64,000 bases of DNA from Treponema sp. (GTDB taxonomy: Bacteria > Spirochaetota > Spirochaetia > Treponematales > Breznakiellaceae): assembly GCA_009784935.1 (NCBI GenBank), contig WQXI01000001.1:62001-126000 (forward strand). The letters run 5' to 3'. Position 1 is the stretch's first letter, and each line of letters opens with the position of its first letter. The notes under the pieces are model-generated. The model did no database searches. It saw only the letters and a list, made by a program, of their open reading frames with translations, and was not told where the DNA came from. Shown piece after piece: positions 1 to 7,845 of the stretch. The position numbers and the translations under genes were made by a program.

Positions 1-1
1 C

Positions 2-133
2 TTTTTTAAATCCGGAGAAGACATTTTTAGCGCTTGGGAAGATTTTAAAGAATGCAGAAAATGGGTTATTAAAAACAAGTACAGATGGAAGTCCGACGCG
101 CGTTCTGTAATTAATTACTGGAGTATTAATTGA
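2..133 (+). CDS. C-terminal end of an unrecognised protein (truncated by window edge)
   Basis: An open frame enters from the left edge and gives 43 residues before TGA at 131-133. The tail is rich in aromatic and charged residues and ends YWSIN. The stop overlaps the TTG start of the next gene in a TTGA arrangement, which indicates the same operon and translational coupling. With so little of the protein visible I do not recognise the family. Its partner genes suggest a role in surface-sugar or glycan synthesis, but that is inference from context only. Confidence 0.6.
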   Translation, partial: FFKSGEDIFSAWEDFKECRKWVIKNKYRWKSDARSVINYWSIN

Positions 134-801
134 CGGCAGTTGTTTTACAGGCGCGTCTTGACTCGTCGAGGCTTCCGCAAAAAGCTATGCTTTGTATTGA
201 CGGCAAACCTCTTGTTTTACATGTAATGAATGCGCTAAAAGAAATATTCGCAAATATTCATGTGTTAGCCTGCCCGGATGATTCGTTCGGCGTTTTTAAA
301 CCTCTTGCTGAAGAAGCCGGATTCAAAATTGTTTCCGGTCCTAAAGAAGATGTTCTAGAACGTTTCTGCATTGTCATACGCGAATTTAAAATAGACCGAA
401 TTATCCGCGCTACAGGTGATAACCCCTTTGTTTTTACAGACGCCGCTTCATTATTAAACGAAGAAGCTGTAAAGCTTAACTGTGATTACGCGGGTTTTTC
501 GGAACTGCCTTACGGGGCAGGCGTAGAATCCGTCAGCGCGTCAGCTCTGTTAAAGGCAGCAAATGAAACTGAACTTCCTTTTGACCGCGAGCATGTCTGT
601 CCTTATTTGTATAATAATCCGCAGGTTTTTAAACTACACCGTCCTTCTGCTCCATCTCAGTGGAAATACCCGCAAATTCGGCTTACTGTAGACACACAAG
701 AAGACTTTGACAAAGCTAAAATTTTGTATAATGCGCTAAAAAACAATCCAAATAGATACAACGGAACAACCATAATTGAAGTATTTAAAAAATTGTTTTA
801 G
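130..801 (+). CDS. SpsF/NeuA-like cytidylyltransferase-family protein
   Basis: 223 residues with a nucleotidyltransferase start: hydrophobic strand followed by QARLDSSRLPQKAM, the usual QAR..S.RLPGK loop of the SpsF / CMP-sugar synthetase group, then RATGDNPF near residue 93, matching the R.TgDnP substrate/metal loop. Such enzymes activate acidic or amino sugars with CTP for cell-surface glycans; the exact sugar cannot be read from the sequence. The start is TTG at 130, overlapping the previous stop. The next gene is SpsG/PseG-like and a NeuB-like synthase lies at 41.8 kb, so a nonulosonic-acid-type pathway is plausible but unproven. Confidence 0.75.
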   Translation: MTAVVLQARLDSSRLPQKAMLCIDGKPLVLHVMNALKEIFANIHVLACPDDSFGVFKPLAEEAGFKIVSGPKEDVLERFCIVIREFKIDRIIRATGDNPFVFTDAASLLNEEAVKLNCDYAGFSELPYGAGVESVSASALLKAANETELPFDREHVCPYLYNNPQVFKLHRPSAPSQWKYPQIRLTVDTQEDFDKAKILYNALKNNPNRYNGTTIIEVFKKLF

Positions 802-807
802 AATACT

Positions 808-861
808 CTCACACAAAGGCACAAAGACACAGAGCTTAGTTTGGATTCTTCTCTGTGTGAG
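808..861. repeat. CACAGAG-family inverted repeat, intergenic
   Basis: The left arm at 808-834 reads CTCACACAAAGGCACAAAGA then CACAGAG, and the short right arm CTCTGTGTGAG at 851-861 is its reverse complement. It fills the gap between two glycan genes and ends just upstream of the AGAGGAG ribosome-binding site of the next gene. Confidence 0.7.
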
Positions 862-883
862 ATAATTAGAGGAGTTATTTTCG

Positions 884-2779
884 TTGAAAAATATTCTGGT
901 AGTCCCTGCAATTGAACAAAAACGGGGCGGAGGACATTTATGCAGATGCATTTCACTCACCTGTGATTTACGCGCTATGGGCTGTAAAGCCATGTTATAC
1001 CTTCCTTCTCAAACAGTAACATCAAATTTTGTTAACTTTTTTGAATCTATGAACTTTAACCGATCATGGCTCATTTTTGATGAAGAAATAAAAATTAAAA
1101 ACGAAAACTTTCTGGAGAAATTTGACTTTATTGTTTTAGATAGATTTAATACTCCTTTAGACGAACTATTACACTGGCAAACTATTGCGCCGGTTATTGG
1201 AATTGACGAAGGCTCCAAGCATAGAGATAAATTTGACTTTCTTATTGACATTCTTGTCCCTCTTAATTTTTATAAACACAGGGCAAATATCGCAAGTCCT
1301 AGATTGATTAATTTACCAAAAGATTTTATGCAGAAACACAAAGACACAGAGAAGATTAAAATTTTGGTTACTTTTGGACAAGAAGATTCGGCGGGATTAG
1401 GAATAAAGACGGCTGTTAAATTATCAAAAATAAAAACTCCTAAGCCGCTTGAGATTACATTATTAAAGGGCAATCTTAATACTGCTTCCAATAATAAAAT
1501 CCCGGAGTCGGTTAAAGTATTGGATTCAATTCCTAACTTGTCTGCACATCTTCATGAATACGATCTTGTTATTACCCACTACGGTTTAACAGCGTATGAA
1601 GCATTTTTTGCAGGCGTTCCGGTTCTTCTTGATCATCCGACAAGACTGCATAAAAAACTCGCCAAATCCGCCGGCTTTAAAACATTCTCCAAGTTCCTCA
1701 CACGGAGACACGGAGACACTGAGAACACAAAGTTAAAAACCCTCTGTGATCTTGGTGTTCTCAGTGCCTCTGTGAGAAATAAATCCGATAATTTCTCTTC
1801 TCTTTCCGAGCTAATCAACAGTTTTGCGCTGATGGTTAATCGCTGTTGTCCTGTTTGCGGCTCAGAAAAGAATCTCTGCTCTGCCCGTTTTAGCGATCGC
1901 ACCTACAGAAACTGTAAAAAATGCGGCATAATTTATATGGACAGAACCTGCCCTCCTCCAATTGAATACGAAAAAGAGTATTTCTTTGAAAATTATGTAA
2001 AACAATACGGCAAGACTTATCTGGAAGATTTTGAAAATATAAAAACCGCAGGGAAGAACCGTTTAAAAATAATCGCAAAGATTTCACACGGCGGCACAAA
2101 GACACAGAGAGCACAGAGAAGAAATAAACCAGCGGATTCTTCAACTCTTTTCTCTCTCCGTGCCCGCTGTGACTCCGTGTCTCTGTGTGATGAATCTGGG
2201 AAACCTTCTTTGCTGGATATTGGCTGCGCTTATGGACCGTTTTTAAAAGCAGCGCAAGAAGAAGGCTTCTCTCCCTTTGGTTTAGACCCTGCGCAAGACG
2301 CTGTAAAATACGTTAACGAAAAACTTGGTATTCCGGCTATTAATAGTTTCTTTCCTGTTTCTGACTCTAAACTCCCTGCTCCATTCGATGTTATTACTCT
2401 CTGGTTTACCATCGAACATTTTACAGATTGTAATGCTGTATTAACCGAGATAAAAAAAATACTAAAACCAGACGGCATACTTGCGTTTTCTACTCCATCA
2501 TTCAGCGGAATCAGCGGTAAAAAGTCATTAGGCAAATTCTTGTCTGCAAGTCCTGCCGATCACTTTACTGTTTGGTCGCCAAAGAGCGCAAAAAAAGCTC
2601 TTTCTCTTGCGGGCTTTAAAGTAAAAAAAATAAAAGTTGCAGGTCACCATCCTCAGCGTTTCCCTCTTTTAGGAAAATTAGCTAAGACAAAAAAAAGCCC
2701 GTTGTACTGGGCTTTACTGGCAATCAGCAAACTATTCGGTCTAGGCGATACATTTGAAGTCTATGCGCAAATTAATTAA
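884..2779 (+). CDS. SpsG/PseG-like glycosyl-nucleotide protein fused to a SAM methyltransferase
   Basis: 631 residues from a TTG start with AGAGGAG about 10 bases upstream. Residues 1-260 resemble SpsG/PseG (UDP-sugar hydrolase, GT-B-like): GGGHLCRCISL near residue 15 fits the G.GH..Rcl.L motif, and residues 230-250 carry the C-terminal sugar-nucleotide loop (THYGLTAYEAFFAGVP). Residues from about 320 form a separate unit with a Cys4 ribbon (CCPVCG, then CKKCG) followed by a class I SAM-dependent methyltransferase (LLDIGCAYGPF near 445). The two halves are joined by repeat-derived segments: residues about 271-298 and 401-436 are encoded by palindromic repeats, and a single arm encodes KHKDTEK at about 151. 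Fusion of two pathway enzymes is the simplest reading; the substrate is unknown. Confidence 0.7.
   Translation: MKNILVVPAIEQKRGGGHLCRCISLTCDLRAMGCKAMLYLPSQTVTSNFVNFFESMNFNRSWLIFDEEIKIKNENFLEKFDFIVLDRFNTPLDELLHWQTIAPVIGIDEGSKHRDKFDFLIDILVPLNFYKHRANIASPRLINLPKDFMQKHKDTEKIKILVTFGQEDSAGLGIKTAVKLSKIKTPKPLEITLLKGNLNTASNNKIPESVKVLDSIPNLSAHLHEYDLVITHYGLTAYEAFFAGVPVLLDHPTRLHKKLAKSAGFKTFSKFLTRRHGDTENTKLKTLCDLGVLSASVRNKSDNFSSLSELINSFALMVNRCCPVCGSEKNLCSARFSDRTYRNCKKCGIIYMDRTCPPPIEYEKEYFFENYVKQYGKTYLEDFENIKTAGKNRLKIIAKISHGGTKTQRAQRRNKPADSSTLFSLRARCDSVSLCDESGKPSLLDIGCAYGPFLKAAQEEGFSPFGLDPAQDAVKYVNEKLGIPAINSFFPVSDSKLPAPFDVITLWFTIEHFTDCNAVLTEIKKILKPDGILAFSTPSFSGISGKKSLGKFLSASPADHFTVWSPKSAKKALSLAGFKVKKIKVAGHHPQRFPLLGKLAKTKKSPLYWALLAISKLFGLGDTFEVYAQIN
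1697..1776. repeat. In-frame CACGGAG/CACAGAG palindromic repeat inside a coding region
   Basis: The left arm starts CTCACACGGAGACACGGAGA and contains CACTGAGAACAC. The right arm ends CTCAGTGCCTCTGTGAG and is its imperfect reverse complement. The whole element is open in the frame of the surrounding gene and adds about 27 residues between the SpsG-like unit and the Cys4 ribbon. Confidence 0.8.
2084..2190. repeat. Second in-frame palindromic repeat in the same gene
   Basis: The left arm is TCACACGGCGGCACAAAGAC followed by ACAGAGAGCACAGAGAAG; the right arm ends CGTGTCTCTGTGTGA, its imperfect inverse. The element is about 107 bases and encodes about 36 residues between the Cys4 ribbon and the methyltransferase core without breaking the frame. 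Confidence 0.8.
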
Positions 2780-3087
2780 AGAAGACCTCTTAGGCTGCAG
2801 GGAACACAGAATATTATTACCGCAAACCTCACGAACTTAAAGCTTTGCAAAGGCGTGCGCATGCTGCTGCCCAGAAAAACTTTGCAAGAACACGCCTACG
2901 GAGCCTCTCACTTCGTTCGGTCTCCTCCGGCTCAGAACTGCAAAAGATGTTTTTCTTGTCAGCTCCTGCGCCGCCTATGTAAAAAGTTTTATCTCATTAT
3001 CTATTGGCACCTCCTTCTTTATCTTGTGTGAGGTCTTCTCTGTGCCCTCTTAAAACACTGTGCCGCTGTGTGATAATATAGAAAACT
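2780..3087. other. 308-bp non-coding stretch with hairpins and repeat fragments
   Basis: No convincing gene is present. One segment holds GGCGTG (about 2850) and a matching CACGCC (about 2892), and the following part pairs GAGCC with GGCTC around a CTTCGTTCGG loop. The last 60 bases contain right-arm fragments of the CACAGAG repeat family. I see no clear promoter and no simple terminator with a T run. Confidence 0.5.
3034..3072. repeat. Right-arm fragments of the CACAGAG repeat family
   Basis: Contains TCTTCTCTGTGCCCTC and then CTGTGCCGCTGTGTGA, both typical right arms of the family, without matching left arms close by. It lies directly upstream of the ATP-grasp gene. Confidence 0.6.
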
Positions 3088-4899
3088 ATGAAAGAAGCAA
3101 TTATAATTTTAGGCGCGGGAGTCATGCAAGAGCCTGCCATCAATATAGCAAAGGAACTTGGTTTCTATACTATCGTTCTTGACGGCAGTTCATCGGCTCC
3201 GAATGTTTCGCTTGCTGACAGATTTGAACAAATCGATCTAAAAGACAAGGAAAGTATCGAAACCTTTGCAAGGTCTATTCAAAGCTCTTTTAGCCGTCTT
3301 GGAATAATGACGGCAGGTACAGATTTTTCGGCAAGTGTCGCATGGACAGCGGAAAAACTGGGGCTTCCCGGCATTCCGTACGAAGCGGCGCTTAATGCTT
3401 CTGATAAGGGCCGGATGAGAGAATGTTTTAGGAGAGCAAATTTGCCTTCTCCCGATTTTTTTACTATAACCGCCAATAACGATTTATTATGCTCTGACCC
3501 GCGGCGCGCTGTGCTGGATAAACCCAGCACGTATAATTCATCTCAAACGGATTTTACTTGCGCCGGAACGTTTTGCATTAATTCATCCACACCTCTTGAC
3601 GAGGTGCTTTTTCGGTTCCCTTTAGTAATCAAACCTGTAGACAATATGGGAAGCCGGGGGTGCAGGCGTATCGATAACATCGATGAGTTTCCGGAAGCGG
3701 CAAAAACAGCTATAAACTTTTCACGCTCGGGAAACGCGATTATCGAAAGCTACATGGATGGTCCCGAGTTTTCTGTTGACGCTATTGTTTACAAGGGCGA
3801 AATTACAATCTGCGGTCTTGCCGACAGACACATTTTTTTTCCGCCGTATTTTATCGAAATGGGCCATACAATGCCTACTGTTATTGATAATGAAAAACAA
3901 AATTCAATGCTCAAAACTTTCTGCAAAGGCATTCATGCTCTTGGTATTGCGGGAAAAGAAAATATAGGAGCTGCAAAAGGTGATATTAAACTAACGGTCA
4001 ATGGTCCAATGATCGGCGAAATTGCCGCGCGTCTTTCTGGCGGATATATGTCAGGCTGGACATACCCGTATTCTTCGGGGGTTTACCCAATAAAAGCTGC
4101 GATTCTTGCCGCAATGAATAAAACCATCGAAGGGCTAATTCCAACCAAAAAATGGACATGCGCCGAGAGAGCGTTTATTTCTATACCGGGAACCGTAAAA
4201 CAAATCATCGGTGCGGAAGACGTTAAATCCGTAGAGCATGTAAATAATTTCTTTCTGCGTATCAAGGAAGGCGATAAGGTCGCTTTCCCCGAAAATAATG
4301 TGACAAAGTGCGGGAATATTATCGCTTCTGCGCCGGAGAGGGAAACAGCAATAAAAGCCGCAGAAACAGCAGCAAGATCGATCTTAGTCCGCCTTGACCC
4401 TAACGACATGGAAACCGCTGATTTCCTATCAAAAAAGAATAATAAACCACGGAGTACACAGAGTTTCACGGAGAAAGAAAAAGTTTCCGAACAAATACCT
4501 CCGTGTTCCTCTGTGGTTAATAAGGATATAGATATATGCTTTCCGCCGGATGCTTTCGAGCTTACCAAAGAACTACAAGAGGCTCTTTCACAAGTCCCGG
4601 AAATTGTAGATATAAGCACACAAATTTTTCTTCCTTATCTCATTCCCTTTCCTGAGTTTGAAGCTTCGGGTCTCACCGATTACATGGGAAGGTCGGTTCA
4701 AGAAGTCCTAGACGCAGTCAGTATATTGACAGGTTTTCCACTCCCAAAAGCTCCTGAAAATGCCGAAAATAATATAAGGCTGGGTCGTTCTTTTTGGACA
4801 GCCCTAATCCGCGGCTCATATCAGGGCGCGGCTTACTACATAGACAATTTGGGAGAAAAATGGACAACAAATTACAAATCTGCAGAAATGTATATGTAA
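3088..4899 (+). CDS. ATP-grasp carboxylate-amine ligase-like protein with extra C-terminal domain
   Basis: 603 residues. The N-terminus has a nucleotide-binding pre-ATP-grasp fold (ILGAGVMQEPAINIAKELG), then ATP-grasp features: FPLVIKPVDNMGSRG near residue 175-190, SVDAIVYKGE, and a metal-binding GEIAARLSGGYMSG near 310. This resembles the CarB/PurK-like ligases that join a carboxylate to an amine at the cost of ATP. After an in-frame palindromic repeat (residues about 453-477) comes a tail of about 125 residues I do not recognise. Residues about 133-170 look like a further insertion before the FPLVIKP strand. It sits between glycan genes and a cell-wall amidase, so a cell-envelope substrate is possible. 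Confidence 0.7.
   Translation: MKEAIIILGAGVMQEPAINIAKELGFYTIVLDGSSSAPNVSLADRFEQIDLKDKESIETFARSIQSSFSRLGIMTAGTDFSASVAWTAEKLGLPGIPYEAALNASDKGRMRECFRRANLPSPDFFTITANNDLLCSDPRRAVLDKPSTYNSSQTDFTCAGTFCINSSTPLDEVLFRFPLVIKPVDNMGSRGCRRIDNIDEFPEAAKTAINFSRSGNAIIESYMDGPEFSVDAIVYKGEITICGLADRHIFFPPYFIEMGHTMPTVIDNEKQNSMLKTFCKGIHALGIAGKENIGAAKGDIKLTVNGPMIGEIAARLSGGYMSGWTYPYSSGVYPIKAAILAAMNKTIEGLIPTKKWTCAERAFISIPGTVKQIIGAEDVKSVEHVNNFFLRIKEGDKVAFPENNVTKCGNIIASAPERETAIKAAETAARSILVRLDPNDMETADFLSKKNNKPRSTQSFTEKEKVSEQIPPCSSVVNKDIDICFPPDAFELTKELQEALSQVPEIVDISTQIFLPYLIPFPEFEASGLTDYMGRSVQEVLDAVSILTGFPLPKAPENAENNIRLGRSFWTALIRGSYQGAAYYIDNLGEKWTTNYKSAEMYM
4446..4518. repeat. In-frame CCACGGAG palindromic repeat in the ATP-grasp gene
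   Basis: Left arm ACCACGGAGTACACAGAG, right arm CCGTGTTCCTCTGTGGT, imperfect inverse complements. It lies at the junction between the ATP-grasp part and the C-terminal tail and is read through in frame. Confidence 0.8.
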
Positions 4900-6035
4900 A
4901 AAATTTATTTGGGGTCCCGTCAGGGTCAAAAAAACGCCTTGGCAGAGCAAGCCATTTTTTTACCCTGACACCCCTCAAGAATCATTCTAAATATACATTT
5001 CTAATAATATTATTTTTTATAATTCTAAATCCCAATTCTCTCTTTGCTATGTCTTTAGATGAAACATTGAATTCACTTTCTTCTGTGTCATCAATTCAAT
5101 CTGTACAATTCCGCTGGGATCCGCTTTTTAGAGACGGAGTTTTTAATATCGGCGATAATTACGGAACATTTTCTGTAGCAGCCAAAGAAGGAGAAACCGG
5201 TTTTCTTATTTTTAACAACCGTGAGCTTTTTAATGTTACCCTCCCTTACAATGACAACGGAAGACTCGTTTTCCCCGAATCTTTTGTAGCTACCTTAAGA
5301 ACAACATTCACTCGTCTTAGCGAAAATGATTCTTCTCGTTTTAGGATTGCGGCAATTGTAATTGATCCGGGACATGGAGGAAGAGACCCCGGCGCTGTCG
5401 GAAGCTTACCGATAAACGGCAGAAACACCCAAATTAATGAAAAAGATATTGTTTTAAGGGTCGCAACCGCGCTTAGAGATCAGCTTATACGCACATACCC
5501 TGATAAACGTATATTAATGACAAGAGACTCAGACAGATATCTTACTCTGGATCAGCGTTCTGATATGGCAAATTCCGTTACAGTTCGCGATAACGAATCA
5601 GTTATTTTTATCTCGATACATGCAAATGCAGCCAGAAATACAAGCGCGAGAGGTTATGAGGTTTGGCATATAACATCGGGCGGACGGCCTAGACAACTCT
5701 TGGATTCTTCTATGAGCAGCCATTCACCTGATATTCAGGCAATTTTAAACCGAATGCTCAACGAAGAATTTACCTCAGAAAGCATACTTTTAGCTAATTC
5801 GATTCTTCAGGGTTTTGAAGGTGTTTTCGGCAATACTTTGCCTTCCAGAGGACCTAAAGCGAATGACTGGTTTGTTGTAAAAAACAGCCATATGCCTGCG
5901 GTTCTTGTAGAACTTGGTTTTTTAACAAACAGGCAAGATGCCCAAATTATGACCAGCGAAGAGGGCTTGCAAAGACTTACCCGTTCATTGTATAATGGGA
6001 TAACAGATTTCATTGGTATATTCGAAAAAAAATGA
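4860..6035 (+). CDS. N-acetylmuramoyl-L-alanine amidase (Amidase_3 family)
   Basis: 391 residues when started at ATG 4860, which follows GGGAG by a short spacer and overlaps the end of the ATP-grasp gene; a longer frame reaches back to 4794 but lacks such a site. A hydrophobic export segment (FLIILFFIIL) lies at about residues 57-66. The catalytic domain shows VIDPGHGGRDPGA (first zinc His), a Glu-containing NEKDIVLRVA, ISIHANA (second zinc His) and a final VLVELGFLTN, the standard zinc set of Amidase_3. It cleaves the amide between MurNAc and the stem peptide in the periplasm. Residues about 18-38 come from a palindromic element placed before the export segment. The stop overlaps the next start. 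Confidence 0.88.
   Translation: MDNKLQICRNVYVKNLFGVPSGSKKRLGRASHFFTLTPLKNHSKYTFLIILFFIILNPNSLFAMSLDETLNSLSSVSSIQSVQFRWDPLFRDGVFNIGDNYGTFSVAAKEGETGFLIFNNRELFNVTLPYNDNGRLVFPESFVATLRTTFTRLSENDSSRFRIAAIVIDPGHGGRDPGAVGSLPINGRNTQINEKDIVLRVATALRDQLIRTYPDKRILMTRDSDRYLTLDQRSDMANSVTVRDNESVIFISIHANAARNTSARGYEVWHITSGGRPRQLLDSSMSSHSPDIQAILNRMLNEEFTSESILLANSILQGFEGVFGNTLPSRGPKANDWFVVKNSHMPAVLVELGFLTNRQDAQIMTSEEGLQRLTRSLYNGITDFIGIFEKK
4911..4974. repeat. GGGGTC-type palindrome translated at the amidase N-terminus
   Basis: GGGGTcccGTCAGGGTcAAAAAAA is followed by an inner GGCAGAGCAAGCC and then TTTTTTTACCCTGACACCCC, giving a long hairpin of about 64 bases. It differs in sequence from the CACAGAG family but is also open in frame, lying between the likely start codon and the export segment. 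Confidence 0.65.
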
Positions 6036-6529
6036 GTGCGCTTTTTAATACAATTTTTAGACCCGTTGCAGAGTTTCTGGAATCCCCGGTAAAGCGGTGC
6101 TTTGTGATCGCCGGAATCCTATTTCTCATAGCTGTAATAGAATTTTTCTCATTAGGGCTTGCAAGAAGGACTTTTGTATTCTATACTATAAAAGACGGGA
6201 TTGTTGTTGTAGAAGATCGGATGCTCAAGCATTCTCAGTCCAGAGAAGGCGATATTATCCGGTATGTGGAGGAGACGCTTTTAGGGCCTGTCTCGCCTGA
6301 GCTTCTTCCCCTTGTACAGAGGGGTACACAGCTAAAATCCCTATTGTTTAGAAATGGCATAGTTTATGCTGATTTTACATCAGATGCAGCTATGCCTCCG
6401 GCAGAAGGCGGAAGAACTTTGGAGAACTTCCGCACCTTTCATGCCAGTATTTTAAGGAACTTTTCATACGTAAAAGAGGTGCGTTTTTTCATAGAAGGTA
6501 CTGCTATTTTTGCGGAAAACTTTCTTTAG
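6032..6529 (+). CDS. GerMN-domain membrane protein
   Basis: 165 residues overlapping the amidase stop (ATGA). One membrane segment at about residues 22-42 (CFVIAGILFLIAVIEFFSLG) anchors a small extracytoplasmic domain. The part from about residue 75 (EGDIIRYVEETLLGP...LFRNGIVYADF) matches the GerMN/sporulation-germination-type fold, in which a short repeat follows the pattern V..G.vyvdfs. The function is unknown; coupling to the amidase suggests peptidoglycan remodelling, perhaps around the periplasmic flagella since flaA follows. Confidence 0.7.
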   Translation: MSALFNTIFRPVAEFLESPVKRCFVIAGILFLIAVIEFFSLGLARRTFVFYTIKDGIVVVEDRMLKHSQSREGDIIRYVEETLLGPVSPELLPLVQRGTQLKSLLFRNGIVYADFTSDAAMPPAEGGRTLENFRTFHASILRNFSYVKEVRFFIEGTAIFAENFL

Positions 6530-6620
6530 GGGGGGGAAAAAGGGGTAAAAAAGGCTGGTTTTTCGGGATAAAAATATTTTCGAAAAATCAATAAAAAATG
6601 AAAATTTTAGTGTTTTGCCG

Positions 6621-6649
6621 TTGACAAAACATTATTATTTCTGTAAAAT
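6621..6649 (+). promoter_or_regulatory. Sigma-70-type promoter for flaA
   Basis: TTGACA at 6621-6626, a 17-base spacer and TAAAAT at 6644-6649, about 50 bases upstream of the flaA start. It is the only strong match in the 171-bp gap. A strong housekeeping promoter fits an abundant sheath protein. Confidence 0.75.
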
Positions 6650-6700
6650 GGAAATTAACAAAATTTAAATGAAAGAAGTGTTTTTTTAAAGGAGCTTTAC

Positions 6701-7753
6701 ATGAAAAAGTTGCTCATTCTAGTCATTATTACGATGCTAGCGGTTCCGCTGTTTGCCGAGGAAGGTGTTCTCATTGATTTCTCCCTGCTTGCTGCGGATA
6801 TTAATGTCAGGGTAAGTGAAAACGATACCAACGATAAGCCAAACCAGAACCAGCGAACATTGATGGATTTTTCCAGTGCGGCTGGCGGTAGTTTTACAGC
6901 CCAGCAGAGAAGGTACATGCAGTCCTCTCTCGCTATCGAAAACTGGGAAGTAACCCTTGCTTCATCTTCCAGAACAGTAGGCAATGTTTCTAACAGCTTT
7001 ACAAGACAAGCTGCTTCTAGAGACCATGGTACCGTTTTGGGCGTAAGAGTTCTCTTCCCTATCGAACCGTTCAATTCATGGGCGATGATTAAACCGCCTT
7101 TTGATATTCCTGCTTACGAAAACTCAACAGTAGGTACTGACGGTACAATCACAGCTATGGATCAAGAAGGCGGTATCACAAAAATCAGAAGCCGCTTTGA
7201 ATCAGACGAACCGGGTCAGCCGGCTTACGGCGTTATCAAGAACGTCGGCGTTATCCGCGAAATTCAGGTTCGTGTATACGGCCTTAACTTCCCGCACGGT
7301 CTTACAACTATCCTTATTAACGGCATGGGCGAAGAATCCAGACACTTCATGGGTTACCTCAACTTTGACGGCTGGGGAGAACTTGTATGGAGAAACCCGG
7401 CTTATATGCAGGAAGTAAGAAACCGCGACCTCAGAATCGTTCCTCTTTATCCGTTTAACACACCGTTTATTAAGTTCGGCGGATTCTTAATTCAGCGCGA
7501 TGCAGCTCATGTCGGCGGAGACTTTGTAACATACTTTAAAGATGTTCAGGTTATCTATGACAAAGCAGTTCTCGATGATGACCGCGATATCAATGACGAA
7601 GCAATTTGGGGCATTATCCAGAACCGTGAAGAAGCACGCAAAAACTGGGAAATGGAACGCTTTGGACAGAATCAGGTACTTCGCTATCTCGAACAGCAGA
7701 GACAAGCAACAGAACCTGATTTCAGAGATCCTTCACGCAGAGATCAGGAATAA
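6701..7753 (+). CDS. flaA: FlaA flagellar filament outer-layer (sheath) protein
   Basis: 350 residues, with AAAGGAG six bases before the ATG. Residues 1-20 are a cleavable signal peptide (MKKLLILVIITMLAVPLFAE), as expected for FlaA, which is exported to the periplasm and coats the FlaB core of spirochaete endoflagella. The body matches the family in length and in segments such as RVLFPIEPFNSWAMIKPP, IREIQVRVYGLNFPHG and FIKFGGFLIQRD. It is monocistronic: its own promoter lies upstream and two hairpins follow. From memory, Treponema pallidum also has an amidase gene near flaA1. Which FlaA paralogue this is cannot be decided here. Confidence 0.93.
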   Translation: MKKLLILVIITMLAVPLFAEEGVLIDFSLLAADINVRVSENDTNDKPNQNQRTLMDFSSAAGGSFTAQQRRYMQSSLAIENWEVTLASSSRTVGNVSNSFTRQAASRDHGTVLGVRVLFPIEPFNSWAMIKPPFDIPAYENSTVGTDGTITAMDQEGGITKIRSRFESDEPGQPAYGVIKNVGVIREIQVRVYGLNFPHGLTTILINGMGEESRHFMGYLNFDGWGELVWRNPAYMQEVRNRDLRIVPLYPFNTPFIKFGGFLIQRDAAHVGGDFVTYFKDVQVIYDKAVLDDDRDINDEAIWGIIQNREEARKNWEMERFGQNQVLRYLEQQRQATEPDFRDPSRRDQE

Positions 7754-7762
7754 TAACATAAT

Positions 7763-7786
7763 CTAGGGGAGATTTATCTCTCCTAG
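7763..7786. terminator. Perfectly inverted hairpin after flaA
   Basis: CTAGGgGAGAT and ATCTCtCCTAG pair across a very short loop ten bases after the flaA stop. It has no T run of its own and may act with the next hairpin, or protect the mRNA 3' end. Confidence 0.6.
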
Positions 7787-7790
7787 GCAT

Positions 7791-7834
7791 AAAAGCTGTC
7801 TAGAAATCATTTGATTTTTGGACAGCTTTTTTTT
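7791..7834 (+). terminator. Rho-independent terminator of flaA
   Basis: AAAAGCTGTCtA pairs with TgGACAGCTTTT around a loop of about 20 bases, followed directly by a run of T residues. Confidence 0.85.
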
Positions 7835-7845
7835 ATATTTATATT

